This document shows positions 11,911-24,099 of a stretch of 64,000 nucleotides of DNA, piece after piece (position 1 is the first letter of the stretch; every line of letters starts with the position of its first letter). The notes under the pieces are model-generated. The model did no database searches, was not told the origin of the DNA, and saw nothing but the letters and a program-made list of their open reading frames with translations. A program made the translations under genes and the position numbers. Source of the stretch: Polytrichum commune (Eukaryota; Streptophyta; Polytrichopsida; Polytrichales; Polytrichaceae); assembly GCA_950295325.1 (NCBI GenBank), contig OX485809.1, positions 40,517,081-40,581,080 of the forward strand, given 5' to 3'.

Positions 11911-12213
11911 TTAAAGTTTGAGAAATGAAAAGAGAAGGTTCCAAAAGTTTCTCCCAGCTTTCAAAATGAGCTCCTATACATAACAAGCTAACAAACTCTT
12001 TATTGAAAGTTTTCTCAAAGAAGGATCAAATGACACGGTTTTGTCGCTCTTTGAGAGACTTTATGGATAATTCTATTTCCAGCACTTTTTAAGGGGGGTT
12101 CTCACTCAATCTTACAAAATATATAAGTTATGGCCAGCCACCTGAACACGCAACCTAATGTTTTATCATTTCAGACATTTTGATGTGTTTGAAAGGCCAA
12201 AAACTTTCCATTG

Positions 12214-12422
12214 CTGATCCAAGATGACCTTAAACTACCGGATGATGGTGGCCATTTTGTTCTTCCATGGAGAGATACCCAAATCTCAAGGAAGAGGTTG
12301 GCGGTTCGAATCCCGGCTGTGAAATCTCCTCTCTACTTGACGGAAAACTTGCCAGGTGGTCAACTGCCTCCTATGCTTTGACGTTGGCATGTCAGCCTCA
12401 AAAAAATAAAAAAATAAAAAAA
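12214..12422 (+). mobile_element. tRNA-derived SINE candidate
   Basis: It has a pol III B-box-like core, GGTTCGAATCCC (12308 region), and a simple A-rich tail of A7T units ending at 12422. TCCATTG occurs directly before (12207-12213) and directly after (12423-12429), as expected of a short target duplication. The A box is not convincing, and no second copy was found in this window, so this is a candidate only. Confidence 0.42.
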
Positions 12423-12429
12423 TCCATTG

Positions 12430-14320
12430 TAACATTAACATAATTTGCTTTAACCAAGTTATGGATAGTAACTGGAATATAGCAAATTCTATTATTATTA
12501 CACCAGAAAGTTGCACAAAGAATGAGAAATCTGGCATATCCATCATAACTTGGTTATATTCCTGTTGCTAATAACCTCAAGGCCTATACTTTTCTGCTGT
12601 AACAAGAATATAACCAAGTTATGGATAAGCCAGTTATCTCGTTCTTTATCATCCTTGCAACTTGTGCTTTTAGCTATCCACAACAAATCTCAAGAGATTT
12701 TGGTTGATTATGTAGATTTTTATTTCTATTTCTAAAGGATATTAGTTCTAAATTTGTAACACTAGGTACACTAATATGTGCAAATTGCAATCAGGTTGTC
12801 CGAACTCATATACCAACAATCCACATTATTTTTAATATTGACTACAATAGTAACAGAATGAAGTAATATTTTTCTACTACGGTTGTTGTGCAGATGAACC
12901 AATAAAGTTATAAGTCTTTGTAACATGGTTTCAATCCAAGGTACTTTGCATGGGTAAAGAGACAAATCCCGGGATGCATAATACCCATAATGCCCCCTCA
13001 TCTATTGAGCTTTAACTTGTCTTAGATTGGGCCCATAACATTATTAAGCCATGTCGGTTTCAGGACCTTGGAATATGCCAATTGTATTATATGGGGCCTT
13101 TAAAAAAGAGTAAGAATATTCATTTACTATCCATACATTCAAGATGACAATTGGAAACTTAGGTGGAGTTATACTCTCGGCACTATTCACATGATTAGTG
13201 TTCATCCCGGTATTATACATTGAAAATACCGGCACTATTCACATTATTTGTACCGGCATCAATTACTTCTTATTTTAAAAGTTTCTTTCCATGAAAGTAA
13301 GATAGTCGAGACCCATGTCAAATGCTAAATATAGAATGGAACACAACCATGCAATTGAGTAATATTACGTCAAAACTAGAAAACCTCCTCTTCCTCTATT
13401 CAGTTGGTTTTTTTCCAAACTACCATATTGTATTCCCTTCATGGTGGATTAGGCCTTAACTCTTAAAGGACCAAAGTGATTATGGAAAGTGAAATGACTT
13501 GGGATGGAAGGCTTGATGAATCATTAAGTCATATCTATCAATAAATAGAACTGGTTGGAAACAACCGAAAGATGACAATGATACCATTGGAAGTTGCATG
13601 AATGCTTGTGTTGTTGAGCACACTACATTCCATTTTATTTTTATTTTTTGAAAATCTACAAAATATAAATGTGCTAATTAAAGAGTTTGTCTCTTTTTCT
13701 ACAAAGTCAAAGTATGTATTCCGCACAAGAAGCAAGAAGAAATACAATCATATGTGGCAATGATGACCAGATATATTAAATATAGATATAAAACCAACAC
13801 TAGTGTATATATATATGCATTGAGTTTTTTTATACTTGTTTTCATTTCAGACATATTTGTGGTATTTGTTGATTATTAGGAAATTTGATGACAATTTGCG
13901 TCCACATCCCCGTTTTCACTCCTTTGTTTGATGGCTAGGTATTATTTATTTATTGGTCGTTGACCAACACCAACTACGTAGTGACCATACAAACCGGATT
14001 TGAATTAAGTTGAGTTAAGTGGTGGGCTTTAATTAGCGCCCTACTTATGGTTTGTCTTAGCTCACAAGTTGGGTCGGACAATAGTTGCATGCCGTGGCCT
14101 AATTTAGCGAGCTCAAAATTACTGTGTCTTAGGGTCACATTTAGGGTGGCCAGCTCTGCCTAATGGCCAAGTTTAGATGCATAGGCACGTCTTTCCTTAT
14201 AGCGGTTCTCAAGTACCCATGCATGTGTTCCCTGGGTTGGCCATTACAAGCCTTCCCAAAGACCCCATGGGCAACTAGTCGCACTATCAGTTGACGCACA
14301 AGGTAATATACCAATGCTTA
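12430..14320. other. No gene recognised
   Basis: AT-rich sequence with only short ORFs without family features. An inverted pair built on ATAACTTGGTTATA near 12545 and 12610 is short and probably chance. Confidence 0.5.
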
Positions 14321-14326
14321 AGCCTT

Positions 14327-14524
14327 ACGGGTGTTATTTGGTTGATTCTCATAATCTTTGCATGTGTTATTTGGTTGATTCTCATAAGCATTGTGAGTGT
14401 TATTCAATTACTTCTTATAAGCCTTGCGGGTGTTATTTGGTTAATTCTTATAAGCCTTGTGGGTGTCATACAATTATTCCTTATAAGCATTGCGGGTGTT
14501 ATTAGGTTGACTCTTAAAAGCCTA
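14327..14524 (+). repeat. 33-bp minisatellite, six units
   Basis: Units start at 14327, 14360, 14393, 14426, 14459 and 14492, each of the form [A/G]CGGGTGTTATTTGGTTGAT-TCTTATAAGCCTT with substitutions but no length change. Because 33 is a multiple of three, two frames stay open: one reads an 11-residue hydrophobic repeat (GVIWLILISLA), the other CGCYLVNSYKP. I see no start context or homologous protein that would make either one a gene. Confidence 0.85.
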
Positions 14525-14529
14525 TATAT

Positions 14530-15410
14530 CACACGTGTGTGGTTTTATTTTGCCCATGTGAGGATCAAACAAGAACTGCCGTAAAGACCCGTGCTAAACA
14601 AAGATTATGAATTACATCTTTTAATTAACTACTTCACTCTAAAATTATGAACATAACTGAAATGATGTATGTTTTCAATCAAGGATCCAACCATCATGCA
14701 TGACAACAATTATTGAGTCAAGAAGCACTTCAAATATGGATAACAAATTCAAAATTATGCCCAAAGTAAGTTTGCTCATACATTTTGTGCTTCATGTGCA
14801 TTTGTTACCTAGTCATGAAGTGCCATTTGTTAGGGTTATGAAATTCAACACTTCCGTGGGAGTGAATGGACTGCCATGACATACGTTGGGCGGATGATAA
14901 CTACTTTTCACATCCAACTCATGTGGTGTGCATATAGTGATTGTGTCGTGTCGTAACCCAATTAATGTACCCCTCAAACAAGAAATCTCATGTTTTGCTC
15001 CAATAACTTGTGTTCTCTCCCAACGCCTGGTTGGCGTGCTCTATGTGAGTGCCATCATATGTTGTTTGGTCCCACATGCATTACTTTCAAAAATGCAAGT
15101 AATAATGCAACATTTGCTCATCCTCATCCCCAACCATCCACTTTGGGTCTTTTGGTATATGGATTATATCTCATTCCTTGTCTATTCGGTGTGATTCATG
15201 TTTGGGTTTAGGGTCGTAGTCATGAATTACTCCAAGAATGGACGTGAGGAAAGCCCTCTCCCATCCAATATGTTAGGAGGATAGTTCAAGTAGTGACAAT
15301 GAGGTTTTTGGCAAATTAAATGATGATTATGTTCTCATCTTGGAGGTTGCATTTGTAGCTAACGAAACTCAAGATTCTTTCAATGAAAACAAGCTTGAAT
15401 TAGCGATTGG
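14530..15410. other. No gene recognised
   Basis: Intervening sequence before the Harbinger remnant. The 5' part of that transposon probably begins here, but its terminal repeats were not found. Confidence 0.4.
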
Positions 15411-15419
15411 CTACTTAGT

Positions 15420-16276
15420 ATGCAGGCTAGCCCCCTCATGTTCAAAACCCTTGCTAATTTCACCATGAATGAATTTCATGATTTTTGTTCGGATATATGT
15501 CCTACCATCATCTCTTACACTAGGACAATTGGCGAGGTTAGCGCACCTGGTGGATGTCCATACAAACTTAGCCCAAAGCAACAACTTTTGGCATTCCTCT
15601 TCTTCATGAAGCACAATAACACTTTCATCTTTAATCATTTGAGTGAGATTGGTCTAAAAGTGCAGTGAATGACAATGTGGTGTTCATTGCATCATGCATA
15701 AATTATGCTATATCACATGAGATTGAGCAGCTTCATAGATATGAACACGAGGTGCTAGGTCAAATGTTACCATATCTAGAAGGAGCCATTGGTAACGTTG
15801 ACAAAACCTTGGTCAAGATCAAGCGGCCATACAAAGACCCCAAGCACTCTAGATGGTTCAACGGAAGGAAGAAGATTTATTCTATCAACAACATTGTCAT
15901 CGTCGATAACAACAACTTGTTCATATACGTGGACCTTGGATACCATGGGTTGTATCATGATGTCACTTGTTTGAGAGACTATGATCTTGACATAAATTGG
16001 CATACCTACATCACCCACATGGATGACTATTTCGAGATGGTACTCGGCAATGTTGGATATATGGGTATGGATAGATACATACTTAGGTGTATGGGTAGAT
16101 TAGAAATGGCTCCAAGGGCATACCTACTTGTGATAAACAATTTTAACAAGCTCCATGCAGGAGATTAGGTGTGGGTGGAGTGGGGTATTGGTGGCTTGAA
16201 GCATAAGTTCAAGTGCTTTATGAAACACTTTTACTTTATTAAGGTCACATTTTTGGTCATAAGGCTTCAACTTTAA
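15420..16276 (+). pseudogene. PIF/Harbinger DDE transposase remnant
   Basis: Two reading frames join near 15665: a helical N-terminal part, then the nuclease domain. The nuclease shows AIGNVDKTLVKIKRP (first Asp), VDLGYHGLYHDVTCLR (second conserved block) and GNVGYMG, where the usual GD.GY has Asn for Asp. After an in-frame TAG at 16166 the frame continues VWVEWGIGGLKHKF with the third acidic residue, ending at 16276. Harbinger transposases cut and paste at TWA targets and need an SANT/Myb partner; no partner ORF is nearby. The frame break, the stop and the lost residue make it inactive. The family assignment rests on motif order. Confidence 0.75.
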
Positions 16277-16279
16277 ATG

Positions 16280-17698
16280 GTGTAACCCGCTACTAACTGG
16301 TGAACTTAAATCCTATAATTCTAGAGAATAAATTAGCCTTTTGATGCCTTACTTCCCCTATGTTTGTTTATGTGATAGCATTTCTTAGGTATACCTTGAA
16401 CTCCTTATAATTATTCCAAGGTCATAAATCTATATGTCCTATATCTTGATTTGTGAAACTTTAATGGGATACAAGACTTATCCTTAAACATGTCCTTGAA
16501 ATCCCTTGGGAGTCATGTGCTCAAGTCCTACAAGGTCATAACCTTTAAATCCTAATGTCACGAATAAGTGCCCTTAGAATATGTAAGAATCTTGCATGCT
16601 ATTCTAAGCTTGAGTTATTATTGTAGGTAAATAGTTTTACTTTCTTTGCAATCTTATAAGGTCTTAAAACAAAGATTTTACTTGTCAGTCTCCAAAATTT
16701 CTTAGTCAATAACTTCAAGATTTCTCATAAGTATCGAACATAAATTGTAAGTACATTATGTAACTTAATGAAATCTAAAATCGAACCTAGTTGATGGGAC
16801 ATTCCCTTGAGTTTTGAAGTTTTAAGGGTTTTATTCAAGTGTGACAAGGCAGGATATTTGTCCACCTTGATAGCTTGCTGTGATTTTGTCTCTTGGAACT
16901 CCTTGTGATGATGGTCAATTCCTACTATGATTAGATCTCACATGTTATCTTCGTGGAAGCCTTTGATGATGCCACAGTCTAATCTCATGAGTCAACTTCA
17001 GTAAGTTTCTTTGAACCTTAGCATCCTTGTTTTTGGATCCTTGCTTGTATTTAAGCGCATTGAAGAGCATCTTTTTGGATGTTGGCTTAAGGGTTCATGT
17101 TGCAAGTGCACGACGCAAGTATTTACTTCACATGAAAGAGTTGAATACCCAAGTATTTAAGTAACCCCTTTCATTGGAGTAGCTCAAGCATTTGTTCTTA
17201 GATCCTTCTAAGTATAATTGAACCCCCAAGTTTACCATTGTAATGCTAATGTCCAAGTAGCTCCAAGTTGTAAAAAATCTCAACCCTTCAATGATGATCT
17301 TTGATTTTAAGTTTTCCAAGTTCTATAGATTCTAACTAGCAATCTTTATGTATCCAAAATGATTGATTGTTATTGTTCATTCATCTCAAAGAATGCTACA
17401 AGTCTCATATATCCTTGATCATTTCCCAAGTGTTCATGAGAAGGCTCAAACCTTTAAAGTTGACATCCGATGGTTTAAGTCTTGGACTCCTCAAGATTGG
17501 GTTTTAAATCGAGGAACGTAAAATTCCCTTATTCCCGGTGGCCACCCGTTGCATGTTCTCCAGTGGTGGACCTTACCTTAAGTCCCCTCTCCCGTTTGCT
17601 CCTCAATGGCTATGGTGTTTATGCTTTCCTCGTTCTTCATTACTGGCACCAATCCCCTCCTTGTTGGTGTTCTTCTCTTTCCACTCACAATGTGATAC
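16280..17698. other. No gene recognised
   Basis: Plain AT-rich sequence between two transposons. The short ORF at 17128-17319 (-) has no recognisable feature. Confidence 0.5.
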
Positions 17699-17920
17699 TA
17701 CTGTTCTCCCTCTTTAGTATGACATGTTTGGGAAACACAGAAAATGTCGTATTAGTGAGGCGTCGTCTTCTCGTTTATATGACAAATGGCGTAAAATGGT
17801 CGTACTATCGAGAAAATACAAAAACATAAGTAATATAAGCTTAAAATTATGTACAACAAGTTTAAGCAATTTAGGTTATATGAAATAATAACGTATAACC
17901 CCAAAACAATACAAATATTC

Positions 17921-20690
17921 TCAAGAACTCTTGAAATGGGAGTTTAAAGATCTCTGGTGTTGCCTACCCAAGTGTGAGCCCAAATTGGTGCCCACAGGAG
18001 TTTTTAGCCCTGGTACTTATTGAAACCTAGGTTTGGCGTTGACAATGAATGCATAAAAACATAAAAAGAGTGAGGCTTTTACTTGAAAGTTCTTTGTAAG
18101 CTTAAGGGATTAATTAGGTGTGACTTGGACATTGGGTGGGTGAGAATTAGTGCAGGTTTTATTATAGGTTAGAGATACAACTTAGAATTGAGGGGGGAGT
18201 TAGGATTCATGCCACTTCAGACCTTAGAGTTAAGGGTTTGGGTTGAGTTTAAATGTTTGTTTTAGGCTCATGAGTGGTTGGTTCAAGGAGGGGGAGACCC
18301 TCCGAAGTGTGGATGAGGACTGCTTGATTTCCGGATCCGAAGAGGGTCTCGGCCGAGGAGGATACTCCTCTGTTCTCTGGAAAAATTGCGACGGAGTGTG
18401 TGGATTCGAGCGAGGCCCTGCAGAGGCGAGGCCCTACCGGTAGCATAGCTGCTTGAAGGGATTCGTGGGAGAGGGGGCAACTCCTCGGAAATGATGTGGA
18501 TGGAATCGCGATGGAAGGGGCCTCACAACAGAAAGATCAGCTGCTGGGTTGGAGCTGCCAGTCCCCAGCAAGCAGGGGACACTAAGTTGGTCGGAGAATC
18601 AATGCTACTAGCTCGCAAGAGTGAGGGCAAGCTACGTAATCAGGGAGGACATTTACAACAGCAGGAGTATTGATGTGAACCTGGGGGATTGAAGGCTTAG
18701 GAGGCTTCGGATTCGGAGTGCCCAGCCAAATTTTGAGTGCGGCAGGCATCCAGGTAAGGAACGGGGCGAGGATGTAGAGAGAGGTTGATGTCTAAACAGA
18801 GCAGAAGCATTGTGAAGAGGAGCCACAAAATCTCATCCACTTGGGGCGAGTGAATGCGTCTATAAGAATTATTGCGAGTCAGGGCAGAGCTTCACAGAGA
18901 ATACAAAGGAGCGGGGTTAAGGATGGCCAATGTGAGTATTGGCGATTGAAGGTAGGATTACAAGAGAGCATGTGGCCAGTGCAGCCGAAGGGGAGCTTGG
19001 ATCTTTCTGAGGTGAGGGAGAAGGGACTGTATCGACGGGGTGTAACGGCTTCAGGGGGTCGAGAAGCCCTGCTTCGAGGCACAGCCTCACAGGGACTACA
19101 AGGCGGACAGGGATCTATGCGGAGCTGGGTGGAAGGAAAGGCCAGCGGTTGGGAAGGCCGCGGTGGGCCTAGCACTAAGAGGGGGACAGAGAACCACGGG
19201 AGCTGTGGAACCGAACACTGGCCGAATGCACACCTTAACTGAGGTTAACCAGGACACGGGGAGTTGAATTTAGGTAGTTAGCAAAAACTGGGATTAGAGG
19301 GTGAGTAAGTAAGAGGCTCAGCTAAGTAGTGGGTTAGGGGTGCATCATCAGGTAGATTATTTTAGTGTTAGGAATGTTATGTTAGGTGGGGTGTGATACT
19401 CACAAAAAAAGGCCATTGAATAAGGCACGACATTCAAAAGCATTTGTTAATGCTTGTAACCTTGGTTCAACTGGAGTAAATTGTGGGTTAGGCATTAATG
19501 TGATTGGTACATGGATCTTACCCACAGTTAGAGAGGAATTTGAGGGAGTGCATGTGAGCTTCAACCCTTCACCCGGACTACGACGCATAAGGGTGGGGGT
19601 TTGAGGTTGACACCAAGTTAGCAATTGTTATCTTATCTAAATTCCCTACTAGCTTTTGAAAAGTAATAATTTCATTAACATCAAAATGTAAAGAGTTGTC
19701 TAATAAGAAATTAGACAACAATGATGCATGACATTTAGCATCACTAAGCTTTGATGTAGGTGGAGCAACATCATCCACATCTATTGAATGTAGATCAACA
19801 TGAAGATTGAAGCCTTGTGCATAATTGATTCTCAAAGCAACATCCACCAATTCATCAATACTCAATTCTAGCTCAATAATATCTTCCCTTTCCATTTGAA
19901 TGTAAGTCTCGATTCTTCTTGCATTCTATTCTTCTCCCTTTCATCAACTAGGGCAAAATCAACATTCCATGTTGTAGGTAATATACACGCCAACCTCCAA
20001 CAATTCATGACTATATGTGCATCCAACACACTCCATACTTCATAACTCCACATGATAGCATGTCTGATGTTGGCCACCACCTTTCTTAAGTCCTTCAATG
20101 TGGCATCATCATACTGTGATAAAACCCACTGCAAAAGTTTCTTTTTATACTGAATTTTGAAATATGCTATTATACCTTGATCCAAAGGTTGAACTACGCT
20201 TGTAACATTGGGAGGAAGGAATCCCAAATTCATGTTGCTCAATTCCAAGGTCGAAAAACCATGAGACTTACCAACTTTGGCAGTTAACATGTGAAGATGC
20301 ATTATCCAAAATCATAATCACTTTTTAATTTTGGCCTTTGAACTGATTGTTGAGCTGCAAATTCCAAGCTTCAAATATATCCCCCTTCATCCAAGCTGTT
20401 TTATTTGAGTGCCACCAAACATATTCATGAGGTTGCCACCTTCCAAAACATTGTGGTAGCTTAGACGTATAAATCACAAGCAACTTCAACTTATCAATCC
20501 CAGGTGAATTAACAACAAGAGCAAGTGTTACACGCTCCTTTTGTAACTTCCGACCCTTCACCTTCCCTTGTGCTAATGTTTTATTAGGATGTGCTCTAAA
20601 ATATAATCTAATCTCATCCATGTTGTAAACATCTTCAGACTCATAATTTGACAAAAGAATAGGAAGAAGGCCACTCTAACCCTGACCAAG
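17921..20690 (-). pseudogene. pogo/Tigger (CENP-B-type DDE) transposase, split by a solo LTR
   Basis: On the minus strand it reads SEDVYNMDEIRLYFRAHPNK (first Asp), KGRKLQKERVTLALVVNSPG, WQPHEYVWWHSNKTAWM, then KVIMILDNASSH (second Asp), LGFLPPNVTSVVQPLDQGII (third Asp) and an acidic C-terminal tail with ELSIDELVDVALRINYAQG. There is an in-frame TAA before KVIMILDN (near 20325) and a frameshift just after DNASSHV (near 20295). The tail breaks at the solo LTR at IANL and resumes beyond it as GRQHQRSLNSHFKSS followed by a stop at 17921. The helix-turn-helix N-terminus is missing. These enzymes insert at TA, which agrees with the flanks. It is inactive. Confidence 0.83.
17973..19612 (-). mobile_element. 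Solo LTR, family S, copy 2 (TSD CCAAG), nested in the transposon
   Basis: 1640 bp. On the minus strand it starts TGTCAACCTCAAACCCCCAC and ends TTTGGGCTCACA. CCAAG flanks it on both sides (17968-17972 and 19613-19617, plus-strand reading). Joining the flanks after removing the LTR and one CCAAG restores the transposase C-terminus in frame, which independently confirms both boundaries. The interior is GC-rich and diverged from copy 1, while both ends and a CTCACTCTTTTTATG motif near the 3' end are shared. No pol remnants are inside. Confidence 0.88.
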
Positions 20691-20986
20691 TCCATTCTAC
20701 ACTAGTAACCCTAATTATCATTAAGTTCCCAATGATAAGTAAAGTTCCCAAGTAGTTCCCAAGTGAAAATGGATGTATTTTAGATGTACATAACATAGAT
20801 GAAAAGCAAATTAGCATTAATCACCTCTTTAATATGACAAAACGGAGATTCTAAATGTCGTATTATCAAGTGCCGTAGTCGTGTAAAAGAGGGAGTTTTG
20901 AACTAAAAACTTTGGTCACGCAAAAATGTGTCATAATAGCGAGGGTGTCGCATAAACGAGTGTCATATTAACGAGGTTCGACTGTA

Positions 20987-23900
20987 CATACTCCACCCGC
21001 CCCAAATACTGACAATTTCTTTATGTTCGCTGTTTGTTGACCAATTTCTTACGTAGACGATGATGAACGGACTTCACAATGCAACTTTATGGGGATGAGA
21101 ATTATGAAGACGTCTTAGGGTAGGACGGAGACTTCTAGTTGTCTTGCAATCTTTGATATTCATACAAGCTCCATATGACGTGTTCATTTGTCACCCCCCT
21201 ACCCCTCTTGATCGGTTTGTTGCAAGTGTCAATGTTTTACGCACGCTATTTCAATAGTATGTACACCCATGAATGTCACATTTGACCAACACATACTCTT
21301 ATCCTCATTACCCATGGAATGTTGTCACATCACAAAACAAAGCATGCTTTATCCTTGATAATCTGCTTTGCATGTCATAAAACAACCCTTAACCTTAAAA
21401 ATTAGTTCTTCACATCCCAACATGAACCTTGACCTCAACAACAAGCTCTATGCCAAAAATATCAACATTTAGCACCAAATTCTAACAAGATACATCCAAC
21501 ATCATCAATTTTGGGAAGAAAAAAGAACAGCTTGCTTTAATGTATAGTGCATGAAATTGGCATGCACATTGTTTTCCCAAATTTTGATACACGTTGTTTC
21601 AATGTAGTCAAACCAATTGGGTTCCAAAGGACAACACCGATTGAATAAATCCTCGTAGCTCAAAGGGATATCATATTCAAAAAAATCTATGGACTTCGTG
21701 GACATTTATAGACCCTCTCATGTTCACAAATTTAGCAACTCCACACATTGCATTTTAGTATCATGATCGCCTTTGATCCCAAGTTCTCTTGCCTTTAGAT
21801 TTCACCAAAAGTGGGGACCAACTCAAGCTTTTTGAAGGAATCTTCCATATTTGCCACTTTGAACACTTGTGTCAGTGACCTAAAAATAAAATTAGGGAGA
21901 GATATCGTTTTGCTCTATTTTCATGACAACAAAACTTGAGAAAATTTGAGTTCTTTTCCTAAGGTTATTCTATTTGGGGAGTACACCATAGCAGTATTCA
22001 ACTACTATCAACCATTCTATTCTAAAAAAACACTGAGAGTGTTTCACCTAAGTTTATCGGGTTGAATTTGTTGGTAAGAAAGAATAAGTAGGGTATGGTT
22101 TGAAATAGTATCTAACTTATTCCTGACCCCACCCAACACACAATGACCAGTAAATAATGTTATGACAAGCAGTGAAAGGAACAAAAGGTGCGTGTACACA
22201 GAGGTGGCAAAAGATAATGGGAATATATAAAAGATATCGAAATGTGTCGGCGCTTAAAACTCAAAAAACCCTCCAAGACTCTCCAGTTAGCTTAAATCAA
22301 GGAACCATTAGGGCATTTTGACCCCAATTCATCCCCGTATTTTACGATTTACTCTATCATGCGTTGACATTTATAGCCGGACATCAGCTACAAGGCTTCC
22401 ACTAGTAGTCCGTACACCACAAAAGATGAGGTTCATACTTTAATGCCATGCATTCAATGGTAAACAATAACAACGTGAGAATCTTCAACCTATAGCGAGA
22501 CTTAGTAGAAGTGAATACTAATCTCCGTGCAGTTGTGCTCACTCCAAGTCACTGTGCTTGTGACAAATATAGTGTTGACCTCTAGACTCACGGGACCAAC
22601 ATGCAACTACACCATGTGCCATTGATTAAGGTATGTGGGCACTTCCAATTCCACGTGCATTTGTGGCCGTTGGATTGAATTGGAGAATTGCATCTACAAA
22701 TCACAAAGATTGTTGTTTCAAGTTTCGTAATCGAAGTTTAGATACAAAAGTAGTTATAAGAGGTCAAAGTGAAGACTCTTTTTTATTTTTTCTTTCTCCA
22801 CAATGATTATGTTATAGACCCTTGGGCTATGTTCATTATTGATCCTATAATTATTTCAAATTGTGAACTTAAACCGCCATTTTTATTTTTATTTTTTTGG
22901 TTGGCAAATTTTGTTCTTAACTTCACACCCTACCATAATTTGCCAAATGCACACCTTATGGTACTATCAATGTTGGCCATTTGTACTTGGGACATGGGGC
23001 TAGGTATTCACTCGGTTATCACGCGGTTATTGGCTATAAGTGTACCCGGCCCTTCGTTTGATATATTGACCATTTTCTTATCATTCTCTGCATAGAAGTT
23101 TCAAAGGACTTCTTCTTGGTGATAATATTTTAGATGTGGACACAACAATAGATAAGGTAGAGGGTGCTTAAACCAACACTTTAAGCCATTGCACATACAC
23201 ATGGCTATGTGGTTGATATATATATAAAAAAATCATATTAGCCTTTAGGCTAAACATAGGTATAAAGAAATGACAGAAAAAAATGTAGCCTCAATTGAAT
23301 TTGATGAATATTGAAAGTCAAATTCACTAGATTCCTTAAGCTAATCCCTAGCAATGATCGGGGAGAACTGGCAGTTAGTTACATATGAACCGGTTGAAGT
23401 TCAAGACTGCAGGAGAATTGCCGTTCATTTTAGAGAAGTTTATAGAATATACCACAATTTAATAAAGGGAAACTGGAGGATGTTAACATGTAACTGATTG
23501 GACTTGCAAACACTAGGATCTCAATTGATTATGCCCAAAAATTTCCCCCATCACTGATCCCTAGGTCCTTTGTATGATGACCTTGCATATGATGAGGACC
23601 CCCACCTTCATTGCCTAGAACTAATGCAACATAGTTGGTACTAGACCCAAGCTAGATCAAAACCTAACTAGTATTGGTGCACAAAGCCACGTGGCCACCT
23701 CTGTGATCCCACCCAATTTGCTTGCAAAACCATTACTTTGCATCCTAGGTATCGAACCCCTTGCACCCTGGGAACCAACCCCCTTTGTGCTTTGTGGGCC
23801 TACCCCCTTGGATTTGTGAATAGAATGATTGGAACCACCCCCTCCATCCCCCCCCCTGGCAGCTGTGAAAATAATGGCTAGAATATGCATTGACAAACCA

Positions 23901-24071
23901 CCCTAAACCCAACTTGAAGCAACATGAGATAGAGAGGAGCCCGTTACCTACCCTACATGGAGGTAGTGGAGGCCACTATGAGGTGATGCCGCTAATGGCA
24001 CCCAAAATTGTCAATCCTGGGGCCGGGCACTCCTATGCCATGGGTAAATTTGGTTCAAGATAGTAGAATGT
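20987..24071. other. No gene recognised
   Basis: About 3.1 kb of unremarkable, moderately AT-rich sequence. The ORFs at 21505 (-), 22769 (+) and 23657 (-) lack start context or family motifs. Confidence 0.5.
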
Positions 24072-24098
24072 TACTCCCTCTATCCCAAAACTATTGTC
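24072..24098 (+). mobile_element. Stowaway-like terminal sequence, single end
   Basis: A TA is followed by CTCCCTCTATCCCAAAACTA, close to the Stowaway MITE terminus CTCCCTCCGT(C/T)CCAAAA. The opposite end was not found within the next few hundred bases, so this is a truncated element or a chance likeness. Confidence 0.45.
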
Positions 24099-24099
24099 C

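Larger units (their letters stand above)
17701..20984 (-). mobile_element. pogo/Tigger-like DNA transposon with TA target duplication, interrupted by a solo LTR
   Basis: The 5' end (high coordinate, minus strand) reads CAGTCGAACCTCGTTAATAT, a typical pogo/Tigger terminus. The other end at 17701 starts CTGTTCTCCCTCTTTAGTAT, which matches at 17 of 24 positions over TATGACA and its flank. TA dinucleotides flank both ends (17699-17700 and 20985-20986). Without the inserted LTR and its duplicated 5 bp the element is about 1.64 kb. That is short for a full transposase, and the N-terminal DNA-binding part appears deleted. Confidence 0.78.

Noticed and set aside
14291-14584. Hydrophobic 97-residue ORF over the minisatellite
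   Set aside because: Openness follows from the 33-bp period; no start context or homologue. The array is reported as a repeat.
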